DNA of 64,000 nucleotides from Diprion similis (taxonomy: Eukaryota; Arthropoda; Insecta; Hymenoptera; Diprionidae). Below are positions 1 through 13,000 of the stretch, piece after piece (the stretch's first letter is position 1; the number at the start of each line of letters is the position of its first letter). The notes beneath the pieces are model-generated. The model was given only the letters and a program-made list of their open reading frames with translations, was not told where the DNA came from and ran no database searches. The DNA lies in contig NC_060118.1 in NCBI RefSeq assembly GCF_021155765.1, positions 9,421,646 to 9,485,645 on the forward strand. Reading direction: 5' to 3'. The translations under genes were made by a program, and so were the position numbers.

Positions 1-175
1 GGTGTCCGATTTTCAAAAATTTCACAGAATATAATAGACAAAACGAAACTAAAGATATCGAAATTTCTGCTGTATCTACTCTTGATAATTCTGTCGTTTG
101 TAAAATATCACGTCTTTCCAAATTTCAAGTTTATAAATTTCTAAAATCCGTAAGACTGAAGATTCGACATTCCTA

Positions 176-200
176 CTCTCTCTCTCTCTCTCTCACTCTC
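176..200. repeat. CT dinucleotide microsatellite
   Basis: An almost pure CT repeat with one interruption. A related CT/CCCT-rich tract lies at about 1105-1140. Simple-sequence DNA without a coding reading. Confidence 0.9.
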
Positions 201-1458
201 TCCCTATTCTCCGATACTTCCCACGTTTTTTACCACCCCTGACTTTTTTCATTTTCCAAAAGGGGGGAGCTTGTGCAGATAGAGAGATGCATCCGTCGTC
301 TATGCACCATTATTTGCAGTCTAGAGAGCCGGTGATGCGGAATCTGTTGCCGACAGCTAATACCGCACAACGCAAAAAATAAATCGAAGCCCCGTACATA
401 TATGCTGTTGAATGTTGGGAAAAATACACACGTATCCCCATTTCATACCCTCAATTTTTACCAACCCGACATGCACTCTATACATTTATATTTATACATT
501 TTTATCTCTGCATACGTTTAGGTCAAGGAAAAAAAAAAAAAGAATATCAGAAGCGCGACGTTTATCGAAATGTTTTCGCAGCTCGTTTCACAACCCCCGT
601 TTGATCGGGGTAGCTCGAGTGCATGGGACACCATGGCGCAGCAGCTGCGAGTCGAAATCCGAGGAAGTGTAAAGAGTTTCGAGTGTTGGAGTTCCGTTAG
701 CCGCTTGATTTATACTCATATTTTGAGAAGTTATTTTTCTTTTTTTTTGTTTTTATTATTGTTATTTTTTTTTGGTTTCCTCTCGTTGTTGTTTATTTTA
801 CTTTTTTCTCTACCTAAATCGCTTCGCGAACGAGTTTGCGAAAAAGGAAACAGTTTACCGTTCCGCACGGATACATTATTCATCGTATTTCCCATCAGCA
901 CGAAAGAATAAGGAGAAAAGGAAAAGAGAAAAACAAAAAAAAATGAAAGAAAGAAAGAAGGAAGGAAAAAAGGAAACGCCGCTCTTCATGACCCGCAACG
1001 TCCCCTCTCCTTCCGTTTAACCACCCCATTTCCCACCCTCCGCAGATTCTTCTTCTTCGGACTACCGGGAGGTTATATGATTTTTAAAGGGAGGAAAAAA
1101 GATTTTCCCTCCCTCCCTCCCTCTCTCTTTCTCTCTCTCTGTTCCCCTCGGCTTTCGAGTGTCGGATCTTCTACCCATCACGCCAACCTCTTCACGTCCC
1201 CATAAACGTACCCCCGAAAACCTTTCGATAAATATCGCCATAATAGCCACTCAATATGCCCGGCGATGCGCCCACGCATCGTGTACAAAAAACAAAAAAC
1301 AAAAAAAAAAAAAAAATGGAAATTTTTTTATAGCACTTTGGAAATCTTGCGGTGAATCGACTCGAATATCCCGAAGATATTATATCAAGCATCCCTTTCT
1401 TGATTATCAAATTAATGATCAGTCTGTCGACTGTGATTGGCTTCATTGATTCAATTAG

Positions 1459-1524
1459 GGGATTCAAAATTATTCCTGAAGATGATGAAGCCAATTTTAC
1501 TCACAAGAAAAGCTCTCGTTTTAG
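1459..1524 (+). other. Candidate small coding exon of an unidentified gene
   Basis: A 66-bp island is preceded by an acceptor-like ...TTCAATTAG and followed by a textbook donor GTAAGT. In the frame with one leading and two trailing bases it is open and charged, reading roughly GFKIIPEDDEANFTHKKSSR. That composition is more protein-like than the flanks. No partner exon can be fixed. A second splice-flanked 12-bp island at 1989-2000 (acceptor TTCCTCACCTCGCAG, donor GTGAGT) would be compatible in phase. The gene is not recognised; chance remains possible. Confidence 0.3.
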
Positions 1525-3684
1525 GTAAGTTTTTAATGAAAATAATTTCATGTTGCCGATTTATAAATTCGACCCCCTTTGTCGTAACCCCCACATTCGT
1601 AAGTATTCTTACCACCTATTTTATATCCATTTTTTGTACCTTCAGAGAACTTCGAATACATATTTCTTCGCGCTTCTTCCGCTATTTCTGACAGTATAGT
1701 TAAGTAGGTTTTCAATACTCGAGAGTTATTATTACGATACAATGTAAATTATTATTGTTGAAAAGAAATTGATTGAAGAAAAGAAAAAAAAAATATCAAT
1801 CGTGAAAATTTTAGGAATAATTCATTTCCATATATATACATGTTTTACATAAGTCGTAAGTTTTTACGATCGCTGATTACGAATCTGAAACGGATTTTGG
1901 AAATTCCGCCCTTTTTTCATCCGGCGAGACACTGTGGGAAGGTGAAACGGATCTGAAACGGTTTCATTTAATGTTCCTCACCTCGCAGGTGGACAATCGG
2001 GTGAGTTGCAAAATCAGTTGTTTACATATCATTACAATGGTTTCATTCGTGACAACAATTTCAATTAACGCTGGTGCGCATCTGGAGAACAAAATTGCCG
2101 TTTCCATAGCACCCATTTTCCGTACTTCTCACGTCTCTCTCTCTCTTGACGTTTTTGCTCGAGATGAATACGCGCATTCAGATGCGGTTGAAACGTAACT
2201 TTGCATAATAAATTGCGTTTCCAGTAGGTTGTGGTATACATTTGCAAACCGAGTTGAGCAGCGTTCAGCTCCTCTCCATTTTCCGGATATACATAACCGA
2301 GTGACGTTTCCGGTCGATGATACTGCGTTAACTCGGCGATGTAGAGCTTCGAGAGGAGAAACTGATTTACTCTCTCCTTTCTCATCCCTGTCGATATCCT
2401 CGTTGTTAAAAGCTTTGCAGTCCTCTTTATGCACCACCGGGACGTTTATGTAACCGCAAGACGCAATGGCTGATGGGAACAGTGAGTGGGAAGAACAATA
2501 TTTTTGGAAAGTATATATGACGCTGTTTTTTTTTTTGTTTTATGACTACAACTATCATATTTTTTTTTTTGTTAATTAAATAAATAAGTGGTAAATTTTC
2601 TCGACGGTAAATTGAATGCGATGAAAAACAAGCTATTATGAGCCAGCCCATAAACTTCACGTTTTTACACCGCATGGTTCCAAGTTCAAGGAACATAGAA
2701 AAATTTTAATATTCTATTCGAATTTCAAACTTCAAAATTCAGATTCGTGATTAAGGATTCAAAACCCGTGGATACCATATTGTATGAAAATATTATGATT
2801 TTTTATTTTGAACCACTATAATGGATCCACTATTGCAAATTTTGAAATTTTGAAACAAAATATTGACCTCGAGATTGTTATCGGTGACCCAAAAAACTTT
2901 TGCCTACTAATTTCTACCAAGATCTGAATATTTTTAGATTGTTTTTTTTCGCACATACATGTATATTGTATACATACATAAAAAACGAGAAGTAAAAAAA
3001 AGTAGAAAAACAATCAGTTCTGGTCGTGACAAAGAGGACAAACGATACAAGAATTTTCTCTGTTTTTGTGATACATCTTTATCGCTGCAAAAATATCTGA
3101 TCGAGCAAAATAAATTAATTTAAAATATCTTTATAATTAATAAAATGTTTTAATTTGAAAAAAAAAAATAAATAAATAAACAAAAAATAATGTATATTCT
3201 GACCAGGTTCGGTCTACGTATTTTTGAATAAAAAGAAAAAAAAAAAAAAAAAAAGAAGAAGCAACAAACAAAGAAATAAAAAGACAGTCACACACACCGA
3301 TCGAATTTGATAATTTTTTTCCAGTTTTTCATTGAAATTTCGATAATTAAAAAAAAATTCTCAGCCCCTTAATTTTCCGGGGCATTAGAAAAGGAGCGGG
3401 ACAATTCCGGGCGGTTTTTACCTGCCTGTCCAAATCGGCCAGGTGGAGAACCATAACTCATGAATTTCAATATCCTGTAGGTACTATACATCTATCTTCT
3501 CTACGTATTCCGCGATCCATTTCTGTACGTGCAGTCTGAATGCGCTCGAAGGGGTGCGAAACGGATTTCGAACGGTTCATTTGAATCCGGGGAATTCGGG
3601 CTAACGGACTGCACGAGCGGGATATGAGACGGGGTCCGGGTTCGGCGATGATGGATGTACCCTGTCACCTACAACAGGCACATA

Positions 3685-3719
3685 TCCTCTCCTCTCCTCT
3701 CCTCTCCTCTCCTCTCCTC
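3685..3719. repeat. Pentanucleotide (TCCTC)n microsatellite
   Basis: About seven uninterrupted tandem copies of the pentamer TCCTC, in a locally GC-richer stretch. Simple repeat only. Confidence 0.95.
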
Positions 3720-6700
3720 GCTCATCTCGCGATCCCTTGACTCGACGCCGCTTCGCCCGAGTTGGCTAAATTTCTAATCATCGCCATGACGCCTTGTCAG
3801 ATGTACAACTGGGCCAGATTCCGAGTCGGCAGAACGTTTATGGGGTTGTCATTTCGCTCGAAATCCTGCCCCAAACCGACCCACCTCTGTCCCTCACCAT
3901 CGGCAATATTATTAATTTTTAGGTATGGTGTAGAGTGTATAGAAAAAAATCGTCTTTTACTGAGTTTTAGATTTTTTTGACCACAAGTTTGACTTCTACT
4001 GCTCCTGGAAACACGAAAACCCAATTTTTTATTGAATAATCCTGATAGATTGGCTTTAAATTTTTCTCATAGAATCTTGGTTGAAAAGCGAAAATTTTCA
4101 GACCAAGATGGAAGTTGGCAGGCTTTTGGTTTAGAAGCTAGTACAGGGTAAACAGGTTTTTTTTTCTTTTTCACCAAAGAATTTATGAGAAAAGTTTCAA
4201 GGAAATCAATCGGGGCTAATCATTCGAAAATTAGGTTTACACAATTTTAGGAACAACAAAAATCAAACCCGTGGTTTAAACAATCTGAAACTCGTTGAAA
4301 GATGTTTTTTCTTACACTCCACATCATACTTGAAAGTAAAATAAATCGCCGATGATTCAAGTCACGCGTAGGTCGGTTTGGTGTGGAATGCCTTCTATAC
4401 TATCGGGACAAAAACCTGTCAGAATCTGGGTCAGAAGATCTTAACTCAAGGCTATCTAATCAGGTCTAAATCAGGGCTTTACGGTTAATTGATTTATCGC
4501 AGACTTCCATTAATTGCATCTAAAATAAATCGATCTAACAAAAAGAATTATTAATTCAAAGGGTGGATTCGAATTGATTGGTAGAAAAAATGATTTTTGA
4601 AATGCCTTATTACATAATCGAATCCTAAAATGTTTCACGAAACGTATCTCTGAAAGGGCCTGCTAATCAAATAATAAAAAAAAAACGATTAAATGAACAG
4701 GCTGATCAATCGATCAATCACACAGCCCGCTAGTCTACATTCACTAATATTTTCATAACCTGTAACTAAGTTAGAAATGCGCGAATTTCACCCACAACAG
4801 TCCTATTATTGTAACAATTTTTTATAGTAGATGTTAAAAACTATTTACCAGCAAACCCTTTCGAATTCCTTCGAATCGATGCTATACGAATTTTTTTTCT
4901 TCCACATACATTGGCAAGAGATTCAACGAACAAGATTCAACAGCAACAACAACAACACCAACGACATTATATGCAATAGAATTTTTCTACTATTGACAAA
5001 ATTTTTCCCAAGTAAAAATGGAAACAGAAATCTTTCATCCGTGGAGTTCAAAGCAGCAAGAAAAAAGGGTTGGAATGAGATATCAGGGGGTAAATCGACC
5101 GCTTTATTCATTCCGAACTGTCACCTTCGAGCAGAGACCGAAAGTAATGGCAAAGAGAAAAAGAAAGAAAAAATAAACAGAAGAAAAGAAAATGCCTCTG
5201 AAAGTGAATAATTTTTGAAAGAAAGGGACTTGCTGAGAAGAAATAAAGGAAAATGATGCGCGTCTCAAAGTTAAATCGAAACACATCACCATTCGGCACC
5301 TGAGCTCTCGTGCGAAGGACGAAACGATAGATTCAGAAATCCGGTTGGTTCCATGCGGGATTTTCACTGGGTGAAAGATATACGCTGGGGATCATAGATA
5401 GAAATGCAAATTGCATCGAAGTTGGATCATGGATTAAGGGTGGCGTGGATGTGGATGTGGATGCCGACTGCAGGAGGGTGTAACGGTTCAAATCTCCCAG
5501 AAATAAAAACCAAAATAAGAACCATAGAACGGATTTGACCAGCAGTGTGTCACGTGATGGGTATCAACGAATGATGGGTATCTGCTCAAAAACTACTATC
5601 GGCTCGTTAATCCAGAAAGTTAATCCGTTTAGCTCTCTCTCGTCACTCACCTTTCGTTGGAACAATATTTTTTAAGTGTTCGTCTACAAGTTTCCACGTT
5701 CTGTTAAATTTTTATTATTACTATGTAAGTAATCTACCCGAATTTGTCGGATAAATAACATTTATGCAACGAAGTTCAACCAAAACTATACGAATCAAGA
5801 AGAATTATACGTTTAAAATAATAAAATTTCATCACGATTAAATTGGAAATCTATGATACAACGGGCGTGTAGCTATTAAAAACCTTCGACAGAATTGCGC
5901 TTCAAAATATAAAATATATGTAATCGACACGCTGGTGAAAATAGAAGAACATTTAAAAGACAAGAAAATTAATAGATAAATTTTGTGATTGAGAGCAACG
6001 ATAATTGAAAACTATATAGAAATTGATAATTTGAGAAACGAGCGACAATTCATAAGAATTCCCTTAGTTGGATAAAGACATTTTCAAATTTATAATTTAT
6101 ACACGAGAAAACGATTTACACATGTACAACAATTTTATATTTACATACGTTTTATTATATACAATTTGTATCGAATGAACGAATGAGCGAGCGGATGGAT
6201 GAATGAGTTTATAACGTCACAAGTTAAATTGACCAGATGATCGTAGACTCAAATAAATAAAACAAATTTCATTTTTCAATTTCATGACATATAATACTTG
6301 TATGTTATATTTTTTTTCATTTCACCTTTGAATTTGATTTATAAATTCAAATAAATATTACAAGGGTGGTCAGGTTTCGACGTCTAGTCTGTAAATAAGG
6401 GATTCTTTCGACACCCCGAACACGGGGTGCTTACGTGAAATTGTATTGAGCAGTGGGGGTGAAATTCTCAGACGTATGCACTTAGGGGTGAGTAAATTTT
6501 AAGACATGAAACTTATTATTTCTCACTTATTTTGAAGTGAAAACATTGAGTCGAATACAAGCAGTTTTCTCTGATCTCCTTGATGATCCGGTTGTACTGA
6601 AATCGTAAATCGCATTAAGCGGATTTTTTTTTTCACCATGTGGATAAAAAGCGTAGGGAGAGAGGATATGTAGGCATAAACCGTTGAGGATGGATGAGGT

Positions 6701-9700
6701 ATTGCTCGAGGTTCTCAAGGCGAGGGATGATTCTGAGCTAAAGTGATGGCCACGCTCTGAAAGGCATGGATTTTGTATGAATGGGCTAGTGAAGCGGGGA
6801 AAAATATCCAAGTTTGATGCGGGGATCTGAGAACCTCGTTACAAATTCATTTCCGAGGGTTTCATTCGCATCACGCATACCGTCACACGGGCGGGGGATG
6901 AGAGATGAAAAAAAAGATGAGAAAATAAAAACAAACTCTTTAGGGAATGTATTTTATCAAGAATGGAAAGATCGAAGTATTAGTTAATTACGTAAGAACG
7001 ATTTTAGCCATTTTTAACCCCATCTCGATCTAAAATAAGTTCTTAATATAACTGTAGTAATTTAGTATTTCAATAATATTGTAGTAAATCTTAAGATAAT
7101 GAAATATAATAAATTGTTACATGAATTATGAGGGGAGAAAATTGATGCGAAATAAATAAATAAATAATTATCACAGAGGAATGTGAATAATATGAATCAC
7201 TTTTTACGCGCATTACTTTAGTAAAGTAACAAGCTCATTACAGTGTTTAATACTGTTTAATCTATGACTCCCCAAAAGGCCAAGCCACGCTTATCTGCAG
7301 CTCGATTCATCATTGAAATGAATTTCCCTCCTCACCCTTGTATGGATGCACTGCCGCCTTCGCCATTACCAATGCCTGGGTGAACCTCGTCCAGGGCAAA
7401 TAATTGCTAGGGGATGGGATCGCCCCGGATCCCTGAGGACCGCAAGAAACGGGAGATGGCTCGGAAACCCTCCCCCCACCCCTCTCTAGCTCGTTCTGTC
7501 TCTCTCTTCCTCACGGTAAAGCAGGTAGATACCTACTCGAGAAACCAGAATAAACGTGGCCTGTAATCTAATGAACGATTTTGCGGGCATCGCTGAGCTT
7601 AGTGGTCGGTATGGGTTTGTATGCCACGCGGCTTGCCTAGTTTCGATTCTGATTTCTCCAAGCGAGAATCTCTGGACTAGTAAGACTATTATGGAAAAAA
7701 AAAAATTTTTTTTTCACTTCTACTTTTTATTATCATGTATAGTTATAATATATCTCATGCTCCTTAATGAAAATATAGTAAGAATAATTTTTTAAGGGAG
7801 GGGGCAGCTTGGACGGTCTAAGATATAGCTGTTTTCAGGAGTATTTTTTTTTATTTATTTTGTTATTTTAAGGAAATGAAAACACAAAGAGCAATTTTAA
7901 GTTGAGGGCTTTATTATTTATGGATTGAAAAATATTTTAGAATTTTTTTCGTACAAATTTATAGCAAAATTACGGCATGGGGCATATCGTTTGCTACTTA
8001 TATACGTCATGCCGCCATTTTGTCATTAAAGATTTTATCACAGAGAGATCTAAAGACTGTTTAAGATCAAATACCAGCATAGGTGTGATAGCCAGATTTG
8101 GTCAGACATGATGTCAAATCTGAGTGTGAAAAATAGCCGATAAAATGAGTAGATTTTTGTTTTAGAAAGCGAGGTACGGTGCGGATTTTTATGAAATGTG
8201 ACTGAATCGGGAATCTGGATTCTTTGAAAATGTTGCTAATGCAACTGTGTTTTCGACGTTGCTGAAGAAAATCGTCGGTAAGTAAAAACGGGGTGATATT
8301 TTGTTTGGGAAATGGCTCACTCAAATTGCTGAGAAAACTTTTAATCTTATGAAATTATGAGTTGGAGACGCTGTCCGTGAAATTGTCTCATACTTATAAT
8401 TTTCATTCTTCGCAGAAAGCGGAGAAGGGAGATAAAGACTTGACGAAGTAAGCCCTGAGCGCATGAGGGGATGAGAAAGGCGTTAATTGGATTTGCAGAA
8501 ATTCTCGAGTTTTGGAATATTAAATTCTTTTCCTGTTAACCAATATTCCTTAACTAAAAACTTTATTAATGAGATGCCGATTCGAAGGTGACCCGGATAT
8601 TGCGAAAGTATTTTCATCTCGATAAAAGTCTCTGTTAACATTCGTCATGCGGTTTGATGAGCTAACTTTAAATACGGGAATAGCTGATCGATTGATCCTC
8701 GATTGTGATTGATAGTTACTTTGTGACCCCGCGCGATGATGAAATCATCCGAAAATGATTGATCTGACAAAAATGATTGACTTACCAAGTACATAGTTGT
8801 TTAAATTGTATGAGTCGGATTTTTGAAGCTATTGTAAGGATGGATGTATCAATGAATGCAACAAACAATATTTGTGAAATACAGTTTGAATGAAATGGTG
8901 AATTGCATTTACGGAGATGGAGAATCCGAAAGGGTTAAGCCCTGCTTGTCGTGCGATTTTGAAAGTGAAAGGTTTAACCTCTTGAAACGGAATCAAAGGA
9001 CCTTCCATTATGAATCTAATGAGACCATCAGTAAGTTGAAAAAGATGTATAGAACATCAGGGAATTAACGACTAGGAAGATACGAAAAAAATACCGGAAT
9101 ATTTCTTATTTTTCATCTGTTACTTTTGATCCTTAGATTCCGCAATCAGATCAGTTTGCAAAATAACGGTAATGTACTGTATGAAAAAAATAAATTGTAA
9201 AGTATTTAAAACCGGACAAATCCCGACTGAGAAGTCCAAGAAGGACAAAATCGCTTTTTGGATGATTTTCTGAGCCAAGAATTTGTCCTCATAGAATTGA
9301 TTCGGAGGACCCTTATCGGACTACTTGAACCGCAACGATTGCAGGATAGGCCTGAAAAGAATCATCGGAACAGCTGTTGAGAATGACTAAAAATGACTGA
9401 TGAATGAATGGATAAATGGATGTATGAAAAACCTGTCAGAAAATAGAATGTTTTTTCAATTGAGTCCACCAGAGGTGAAATAGAAAAATTCGTATCTAAT
9501 AATCATCGTTTATTGCGTGTGAGAATCTTTTCATCTCAGATCCGAGACAAACGAGTTTTTCTAAACCAATTCGACCACAAGGACTGCGGTGAAGACATTC
9601 AGAGCATCGTTGGATCAACGTTGAAGAATTGTAGAAAGAGTGTGATAGAATGCATTTGTTTATTCTTTGAAAGATATTATATAACATGAAAAAAACAAGA

Positions 9701-10059
9701 AGTCATACTAGTGAGAGCATGTAAAATCTGAAAATACGATAACCGACTACTTTGACGCTTTGATGAGTTTTAATTTGAAGTACCTAGTTCGAATCAAATT
9801 TTGTATGCTCTGCGTCAAGTTGTGTATATTGAATTTCCGTTGCCTCCTGAAATGGATTATGTTATTTTCGGACATAATTTTGTATTTCGTTTGATCTTTG
9901 GATTCCGCACTATTGAGCGGCTTATGAGATAAGTATGTACTGAGAATCAAACACTTGTACTAGGGTTAGGTCTTCCTCAATAAACTAACACTAAAATGTG
10001 ACTGGATTCTCATGGGTATGTGTTTATGTTTTCCGTCCACTTCACTTCAAAAACTGAAG

Positions 10060-13000
10060 GCGAAACTGATGTTTTTCTGAATTGTGAATCTCGCACCGTT
10101 GCTTGCAGCGTAATGAAAATGGATTCGCTCTATCGATTTCTCTCGCAAAATCACGTCGAAATAGTGCCCAACAGAATCATTGGAAGCACTCTTCAAAGTC
10201 GTCGAAATTTTCACCAAAAATGAGACGGGGTTAGCCTTGGATTTTTTTTGGCCGAAAAATCTTTTGTCTGGGAATCGATCCGTATGACGCTTTTTAGACT
10301 AATTCGACGCCCAGGAACTCAGAAAACACATGAAAAATAGCCTAGGACCAGCAGCGGAGAAATGACGATGAAAATCTGCAGTTTTTCGGCTGTAACTTTG
10401 CAGGTGTTGCTCGCAGCGTATCGGGACTGCGATTAATCGATTCCTCTCGCAAAATCACGTCGGAATAGTACCCCAAAGAATTAATTGCAGCACTTTTCAA
10501 AGTCGTCGAAATTTTCGCCAAAAATGCAAAGGGGTTAGCCTTGGATTTTTTTTGGCCGAAAAATCTTTTGTCTGGGAATCGATCCGTATGACGCTTTTTA
10601 GACTAATTCGACGCCCAGGAACTCAGAAAACACATGAAAAATAGCCTAGGACCAGCAGCGGAGAAATGACGATGAAAATCTGCAGTTTTTCGGCTGTAAC
10701 TTTGCAGGTGTTGCTCGCAGCGTATCGGGACTGCGATTAATCGATTCCTCTCGCAAAATCACGTCGGAATAGTACCCCAAAGAATTAATTGCAGCACTTT
10801 TCAAAGTCGTCGAAATTTTCGCCAAAAATGCAAAGGGGTTAGCCTTGGATTTTTTTTGGCCGAAAAATCTTTTGTCTGGGAATCGATCCGTATGACGCTT
10901 TTTAGACTAATTCGACGCCCAGGAACTCAGAAAACACATGAAAAATAGCCTAGGACCAGCAGCGGAGAAATGACGATGAAAATCTGCAGTTTTTCGGCTG
11001 TAACTTTGCAGGTGTTGCTCGCAGCGTATCGGGACTGCGATTAATCGATTCCTCTCGCAAAATCACGTCGGAATAGTACCCCAAAGAATTAATTGCAGCA
11101 CTTTTCAAAGTCGTCGAAATTTTCGCCAAAAATGCAAAGGGGTTAGCCTTGGATTTTTTTTGGCCGAAAAATCTTTTGTCTGGGAATCGATCCGTATGAC
11201 GCTTTTTAGACTAATTCGACGACCAGGAACTCAGAAAACACATGAAAAATAGCCTAGGACCAGCAGCGGAGAAATGACGATGAAAATCTGCAGTTTTTCG
11301 GCTGTAACTTTGCAGGTGTTGCTCGCAGCGTATCGGGACTGCGATTAATCGATTCCTCTCGCAAAATCACGTCGGAATAGTACCCCAAAGAATTAATTGC
11401 AGCACTTTTCAAAGTCGTCGAAATTTTCGCCAAAAATGCAAAGGGGTTAGCCTTGGATTTTTTTTGGCCGAAAAATCTTTTGTCTGGGAATCGATCCGTA
11501 TGACGCTTTTTAGACTAATTCGACGCCCAGGAACTCAGAAAACACATGAAAAATAGCCTAGGACCAGCAGCGGAGAAATGACGATGAAAATCTGCAGTTT
11601 TTCGGCTGTAACTTTGCAGGTGTTGCTCGCAGCGTATCGGGACTGCGATTAATCGATTCCTCTCGCAAAATCACGTTGGAATAGTACCCCAAAGAATTAA
11701 TTGCAGCACTTTTCAAAGTCGTCGAAATTTTCGCCAAGAATGCAAAGGGGTTAGCCTTGGATTTTTTTTGGCCGAAAAATCTTTTGTCTGGGAATCGATC
11801 CGTATGACGCTTTTTAGACTAATTCGACGCCCAGGAACTCAGAAAACACATGAAAAATAGCCTAGGACCAGCAGCGGAGAAATGACGATGAAAATCTGCA
11901 GTTTTTCGGCTGTAACTTTGCAGGTGTTGCTCGCAGCGTATCGGGACTGCGATCAATCGATTCCTCTCGCAAAATTACGTCGGAATAGTACCCCAAAGAA
12001 TTAATTGCAGCACTTTTCAAAGTCGTCGAAATTTTCGCCAAAAATGCAAAGGGGTTAGCCTTGGATTTTTTTTGGCCGAAAAATCTTTTGTCTGGGAATC
12101 GATCCGTATGACGCTTTTTAGACTAATTCGACGCCCAGGAACTCAGAAAACACATGAAAAATAGCCTAGGACCAGCAGCGGAGAAATGACGATGAAAATC
12201 TGCAGTTTTTCGGCTGTAACTTTGCAGGTGTTGCTCGCAGCGTATCGGGACTGCGATTAATCGATTCCTCTCGCAAAATCACGTCGGAATAGCACCCCAA
12301 AGAATTAATTGCAGCACTTTTCAAAGTCGTCGAAATTTTCGCCAAAAATGCAAAGGGGTTAGCCTTGGATTTTTTTTGGCCGAAAAATCTTTTGTCTGGG
12401 AATCGATCCGTATGACGCTTTTTAGACTAATTCGACGCCCAGGAACTCAGAAAACACATGAAAAATAGCCTAGGACCAGCAGCGGAGAAATGACGATGAA
12501 AATCTGCAGTTTTTCGGCTGTAACTTTGCAGGTGTTGCTCGCAGCGTATCGGGACTGCGATCAATCGATTCCTCTCGCAAAATTACGTCGGAATAGTACC
12601 CCAAAGAATTAATTGCAGCACTTTTCAAAGTCGTCGAAATTTTCGCCAAAAATGCAAAGGGGTTAGCCTTGGATTTTTTTTGGCCGAAAAATCTTTTGTC
12701 TGGGAATCGATCCGTATGCCGCTTTTTAGACTAATTCGACGCCCAGGAACTCAGAAAACACATGAAAAATAGCCTAGGACCAGCAGCGGAGAAATGACGA
12801 TGAAAATCTGCAGTTTTTCGGCTGTAACTTTGCAGGTGTTGCTCGCAGCGTATCGGGACTGCGATTAATCGATTCCTCTCGCAAAATCACGTCGGAATAG
12901 TACCCCAAAGAATTAATTGCAGCACTTTTCAAAGTCGTCGAAATTTTCGCCAAAAATGCAAAGGGGTTAGCCTTGGATTTTTTTTGGCCGAAAAATCTTT

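Larger units (their letters stand above)
1..10059. other. Non-coding or intronic stretch, no gene recognised
   Basis: About 10 kb of AT-rich DNA with homopolymer runs, CT-rich microsatellites and scattered stop codons in all frames. The open frames present are short, and around 2.0-2.45 kb they overlap on both strands, as expected from locally low stop content. Slightly more GC-rich patches lie near 1.9-2.4, 3.4-3.9 and 7.3-7.6 kb; these could be regulatory or belong to introns of a large gene. Two exon-like islands with splice signals (1459-1524 and 1989-2000) are described separately. No RNA gene was recognised. Confidence 0.6.

Noticed and set aside
2065..2453. Overlapping 74-106-codon frames on both strands near 2.0-2.45 kb
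   Set aside because: Several phases and both strands are open at once, a composition effect and not evidence for a gene.
5470..5510. GGTTCAAATCTCC, resembling a tRNA T-loop (B box)
   Set aside because: No matching A box, anticodon arm or acceptor stem upstream or on the other strand.
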